A DNA stretch of 64,000 nucleotides from Paramecium tetraurelia (Eukaryota > Ciliophora > Oligohymenophorea > Peniculida > Parameciidae), in the NCBI RefSeq assembly GCF_000165425.1, contig NW_001799455.1:1-64000 (forward strand). Reading direction: 5' to 3'. The notes under the pieces were generated by a model. The model did no database searches, was not told where the DNA came from, and saw only the letters and a program-made list of their open reading frames with translations. Shown piece after piece: positions 59,888 to 64,000 of the stretch. The stretch's first letter is position 1. Each line of letters begins with the position of its first letter. Position numbers and translations under genes: made by a program.

Positions 59888-62240
59888 ATGACTAGTACAT
59901 GCGAACACATCAACGAATAACACATCACTTGGTCAGTCAAGGGATAAATGATATACAAGAATTAATGCACTCGTTGTTTTGTGGAAGCAAAGAGTGAAAA
60001 TGGCATATAAGTGTGTTTGAAATGTTTTAATGGAGGTTGCATTGAAATACACAGTCCGCAACACAGTTATTAACATAATCATTACATTGTTCTGAACATT
60101 AGATTATATGAGATTGAATAGCAAAAATAGAGTGTGGATGAAATTACTTAATAAGTTATAGAAGATATTCCATAACTGGACTTTGAAACAAGTGTGATAT
60201 GTTTGAAATGTCAGAAAATGTTGAATTCTCCTTAGTTGGATGGATTAATTTAATCAATTAAATAAACTAATGCTACTTCATTTGGATTAATAATAGATGA
60301 ATACACAATTTAACCATGTCAACATACCTTAACTATATAATAGAGACAGTTAGTTGTAAAAAATCTGTAGAAGTGCAGAAGATGTCGTTTATCTACTAAT
60401 TTATGGCTATGTTTACAGTGTGGACATGTTGGTTGTGGTAGAAAGATTTTCGATGGATCAGGAGGAAATAATCATGCAGTAGATCATTTTGTAGAACTTC
60501 AACATCATTTGGTTGTCAAATTGGGAACTATTACCTCAGATGGTTAAGCCGATGTATTTTGCTATAAATGTGATGATGCTGTGGTAGATAAACTTCTTAA
60601 AGAACATCTTGCTACTTATGGGATCGAAATAGAAAAATAAGTGAAAACTGAAAAAACCATGGCTGAATTAACTTAGGACAAAATTTTAGTATTGCAATTG
60701 AGCAAATTGATAGAAGAGGGGCAAGTATTGGATCCTATTTTTGGACCGGGATTTACAGGAATTGATAATATTGGAAATACATGTTATATGAATTCAGTGA
60801 TCTAAGTAATTTTTAGTATACATGAATTTAAATAACTATACTCTCTAGAACATTAATTCAATTGCACTAGTTTACCATACAACTGTGTATTATGTCAAAT
60901 ATGTAAGGTTAATCATGGTCTTAATAGTGGTGAATTTTCAATAAAGAAAGAATCGAAGAATGTACAAGGAACATTTAGAAATTTTTATTAGGATGGAATT
61001 AAACCATATGATTTCAAGCTGCTAGTAGCCTAAGGAAATTCAAACTTCCTCTTTAATCATTAATAAGATGCATAGGAATATTGGCAATTATTAAATTCAT
61101 TCTTTCAGAAAACTGAAAAACAATTTAAGTTACCATAATTATCTTCTATCTTCTCATATGATTAGACTACTATTTTAAAATGTGAGAATTGCGGGGGACA
61201 TAAAGTTAATGTAGTTAAAAATTAAGAGTTTAAAGTCCCTGTTGAATAACCTACTTAAGATTAAATTGATCTTTATCGTAAACAAGAGAAATAGAAATAT
61301 GAGGAGAGAATTAAAACAATGAAACCAGAGGATATTAAACCATTCTCATTAAAAGATATACCTGAGTATGTCACAACATTCGAAAGGTGTTTGCAACTAG
61401 TGAAAGAAGGAGAACGTGTAGACATAGTCTGTCCTTCATGTTAATCCCTGTAATCATTTATCAAATAAGAATACTTTAAGACTTTCCCTAAATATCTCTT
61501 TGTACCTGTTAACAGATTTGTCTAAGAGAATTGGGTTCCTAAGAAATTGAATGCATCAATAAAGATCAAGGAGATCTATGACTTTAGTGACTTCAAAGAA
61601 CCTGTGCTCTAAGACAAAGATGCAATAAAAGAGTAAACTGAATAGGAATACACAGAAGATACCTTACAAATTTTGATGGGAATGGGATTTGGTGAGAATA
61701 GATGCAAACGAGCACTCATCAAATTTAAGAATGATATTGAAGCTGCTATGATTTTTATTATGAAATCACTAGATGACCCAACTCAAGATCAACCATTGAA
61801 ATAGAAAGAACAAATAAATGAAAAATTCATTGAATAAATAGTTATAATGGGATTCAGTCATGACTAAGCCAGATTCGCTTTATCTAAGACAGTATTATAT
61901 TGTATCTAGATAAAAGGATAATGATTTGAAAAGAGCAATGGATTATATATTTAATCACGACTTAGAAGCTGAGATGAATCAGACACAAGCGAAGTAGTAA
62001 TAACAGAAGTAGGATCAATTTGATAATCAAACATCAAAATACTAATTGTTTGGTATCATCTTTCGTTTATATCCCTTAGCGTGTATAGTCCATTTAGGAA
62101 AATCTGTTCAAAGTGGACATTATGTGTCTTACATTAAAAAGAATGGAGAATGGATTCTGTACAATGATTCTAAGGTTGCCAAGATAGCTGATCCTGCTTT
62201 AAACAAGGGTTATATGTATATCTTCAAGAGACTAGATTGA
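59888..62240 (+). CDS. USP5: Ubiquitin carboxyl-terminal hydrolase 5/13 (isopeptidase T)
   Basis: Two exons (intron 61892-61916), 775 residues. It disassembles unanchored polyubiquitin. Domains in order: a degenerate variant zinc-finger region (CTRCFVE..CLKCFNGGC); the ZnF-UBP that binds the free ubiquitin C-terminus (CRRCRLSTNLWLCLQCGHVG with GGNNHAVDHF); the catalytic Cys box GIDNIGNTCYMNSVIQ at about 295-310; two UBA domains (QILMGMGFGENRCKRALI, QIVIMGFSHDQARFAL) inserted within the catalytic domain; and the His box VQSGHYVSYIKK with WILYNDSKV near the end. Domain order and insertion of UBAs match USP5 exactly. The intron interrupts the second UBA. All catalytic residues are present. Confidence 0.96.
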
Positions 62241-62287
62241 ATTAGTAATCTTGATATTTGTAATCATTTGCAATAAAATTTATTTTT

Positions 62288-63300
62288 ATGTATAATACTT
62301 CGTTCTACCTTGCATCCCCTCAACCAGCCTATATTCAGTCATCTTATTTTAGATATTATCAGCCACCAGTCAAAGTGATCATTAAGCCACCAAATTTCCA
62401 AATATAACAACCAGTATCATCATAAAATCTATGAAATAATAGCCAATTTCGACAACAAGAGTGTATCATACTTAACCAATCATCCCTCCTCGACATAGTA
62501 ATTCCATCCATCAATCCTACATAACAAGAACCATGGCACCACCAACCTAATAAATGCCTCTGAATACTTCCTATTAACAATAACCCTTTGTTAGATCATC
62601 CATTCCATATCAACCGTAGTCGTAGCAGTATTCAAAATCCTTTCATCAATAATAACCAGTTACTCCTTAGGTTTAATCGAGACAATCGAAACCAGCCCCA
62701 TAATCAAAGTCGAATTATTAAGCAGCTCCACAATATTAACACAAACCTCAATACTCTCAACCTCCGATCCTTTCCTAACAGGATGACGATCTGGAAAAGA
62801 AGTTCCAAGATGCAATCGATAGAACGAGGGATTTGGTTCAGAAGTACAATAAACCGTAACCAAAATAAGAGGAATAACAGTAACTCCAAGATTTGGCCTT
62901 GCAATACGAAGATGGGTACATTTATAGAGGTCAAGGATATGAACCAGCAACAAGAGAAGGATTTGGGGTTTTGAATGATCAAAATGACAATGAAGTATAC
63001 AGTGGCTATTGGCAAGACAACCAATACCATGGGCAAGGAAAACTGATTAACTATTCAGCAGAAGAAATCAATGGTCCTTTCGATTATAGAGATCTGAGTG
63101 TCATTGAGAATGGTTGGTTAAGTTACGAGGGAGAGTTCTATTAGGGCAAGATGCAAGGAAATGGAGCTTTGTATCTTACCAATGGAGAGCGCTATGAAGG
63201 GTAATTCAATGATGGCATGATCGAGGGCAAAGGAGTATTCATCACTCAAGACGGAGAATAAATTGAGGGAATTTGGAGAGAGGGTGTATTAGAAAATTGA
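62288..63300 (+). CDS. MORN-repeat protein with Pro/Gln-rich head
   Basis: Two exons (intron 62414-62442), 327 residues. The first 190 residues are Pro/Gln/Ser/Tyr-rich (QPPVKVIIKPPN without the first residue, SYITRTMAPPTQQM and similar). A charged helix follows (DDLEKKFQDAIDRTRDL). Then MORN units: YEDGYIYRGQGYEPATREGF, YSGYWQDNQYHGQGKLI, YEGEFYQGKMQGNGALYL, NGERYEGQFNDGMIEGKGVF. It lies 47 bases after USP5 in the same direction. Probably a membrane-cortex linker of the kind abundant in ciliates. Frames close exactly after removing the one GTA...TAG intron. Confidence 0.85.
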
Positions 63301-63363
63301 TTGATATAAAATTTAATAACTTAGTCATTGGTTAATAGTATAATTAATATTGATATTTAATTT

Positions 63364-64000
63364 ATGATTCAAGAATAAGAACACATTGTCACCTTAGTTT
63401 TAAATCAGTCTATTGAGATGGGAGAGTTTGCAATATAGGAAGCAATTCAACTATTTGAACTTTTTGGAATCCCATATTAGGAATTGCTCAAATTGTATTT
63501 CCCAATAAATTAGTTCCCAAAGAAATATGAAATTACATCTCAAACTCTCCCCAACTATCCTTTTGTAGATGTGTATCTGAAGGATCTGGATATAATACCC
63601 AAGGTTTTGAGTCGATCCCTTATGATTCATGACATCCTCTTCACAATCAGTAGAGCCAATACAATAGAGGAGTTACCTATGAATGTGTTACTATAAGCTA
63701 TGCCATACATCGAAAATTCCAATCTCTCATGTAAATGTGATATCATAACATCTTTTTTCAAAATTACTTAGGAGAAGAGAGTTGAATTGATGGAGTAAGT
63801 TTTTGGAGAGAAGGGATTTAATTGTCAAAATACTATTAATTTAACTGAACCCGACATTCTCTATTATTTAATGATCACTAAAGATCAGAAGTATATTGCT
63901 GGTTTCAACTTGGCAAAGAAGAAGAAAAGAAGAGAGAAGAACTTTGCAAGAATCTACGAATTGCCTAATCGAATTTATCTGGGTCCAGTTTCTCTGGCTC
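63364..64000 (+). CDS. TRM11-like tRNA (guanine-N2) methyltransferase, 5' part
   Basis: The frame is open from ATG 63364 to the window end (212 residues, truncated there). It has the THUMP-like N-terminal layout of Trm11: EAIQLFELFGIPYQELLKLY, then PFVDVYLKDLDIIPKVLSRS with the conserved SRS, IEELPMNVLLQ, DILYYLMITKD, and FARIYELPNRIYLGPVSLA. The last resembles the (R)KYLGPTSMD that precedes the SAM-binding domain in Trm11/TRMT11. Trm11 with Trm112 makes m2G10 in tRNA. The methyltransferase domain itself (DPFxGTGS, NPPY) would lie beyond the window, so the call rests on the N-terminal half. It starts 63 bases after the MORN gene. Confidence 0.7.

Overview
The window looks like macronuclear DNA of a Paramecium-type ciliate. 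Long open frames run through TAA and TAG (read as Gln) and end only at TGA. The base composition is very AT-rich. At least 25 introns of 22-31 nt (nearly all GTA...TAG) are needed to join homologous frames. Genes lie on both strands, often only tens of bases apart. No tRNA, rRNA, CRISPR array, mobile element or virus-like element was recognised.

Layout. 0-5.6 kb: a very long Gln/Asn-rich gene whose 5' half is an in-frame 72-bp tandem repeat carrying GLLFG motifs, with a broken frame, then a broken EF-hand gene. 6-7.5 kb: AAR2 (U5 snRNP assembly) and a small upstream gene overlapping it by four bases. 7.9-9.1 kb: a decayed PRP4 splicing-factor gene. 9.2-17.3 kb: an OSCA/CSC1-type cation channel, two tandem two-TM paralogues 15 bp apart, and a protein kinase. 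17.5-18.8 kb: an ankyrin-like remnant and a broken nucleotide-sugar-transporter gene. 18.9-25.8 kb: a multi-zinc-finger protein, a small paired gene and a zinc-finger calpain. 25.8-29 kb: decayed sequence. 29-37.3 kb: an ankyrin protein, broken SET-like and AAA+ clamp-loader-like loci, an intact Ulp1/SENP-type protease, a kinase and a small C2H2 protein.

37.3-64 kb is dense and mostly intact: a MORN protein, a coiled-coil protein, ribosomal protein uS7 (RPS5), a WBP2/GRAM protein, a CTFKP-motif EF-hand protein, topoisomerase IB, dynein assembly factor DNAAF1, a 2221-residue Cys-rich surface protein, an FG/NPF-type Gln-rich protein, ubiquitin isopeptidase T (USP5/13), a second MORN protein, and the start of a TRM11-like tRNA methyltransferase cut by the window end.

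The genes do not form one pathway. Two themes recur: cilia/cortex genes (DNAAF1, MORN proteins, CTFKP protein, coiled-coil protein) and RNA/ubiquitin housekeeping genes. The most striking overall feature is the mixture of perfectly preserved genes with several genes in mid-decay. This is what loss of whole-genome-duplication copies in Paramecium would look like, though no paralogue can be checked here.
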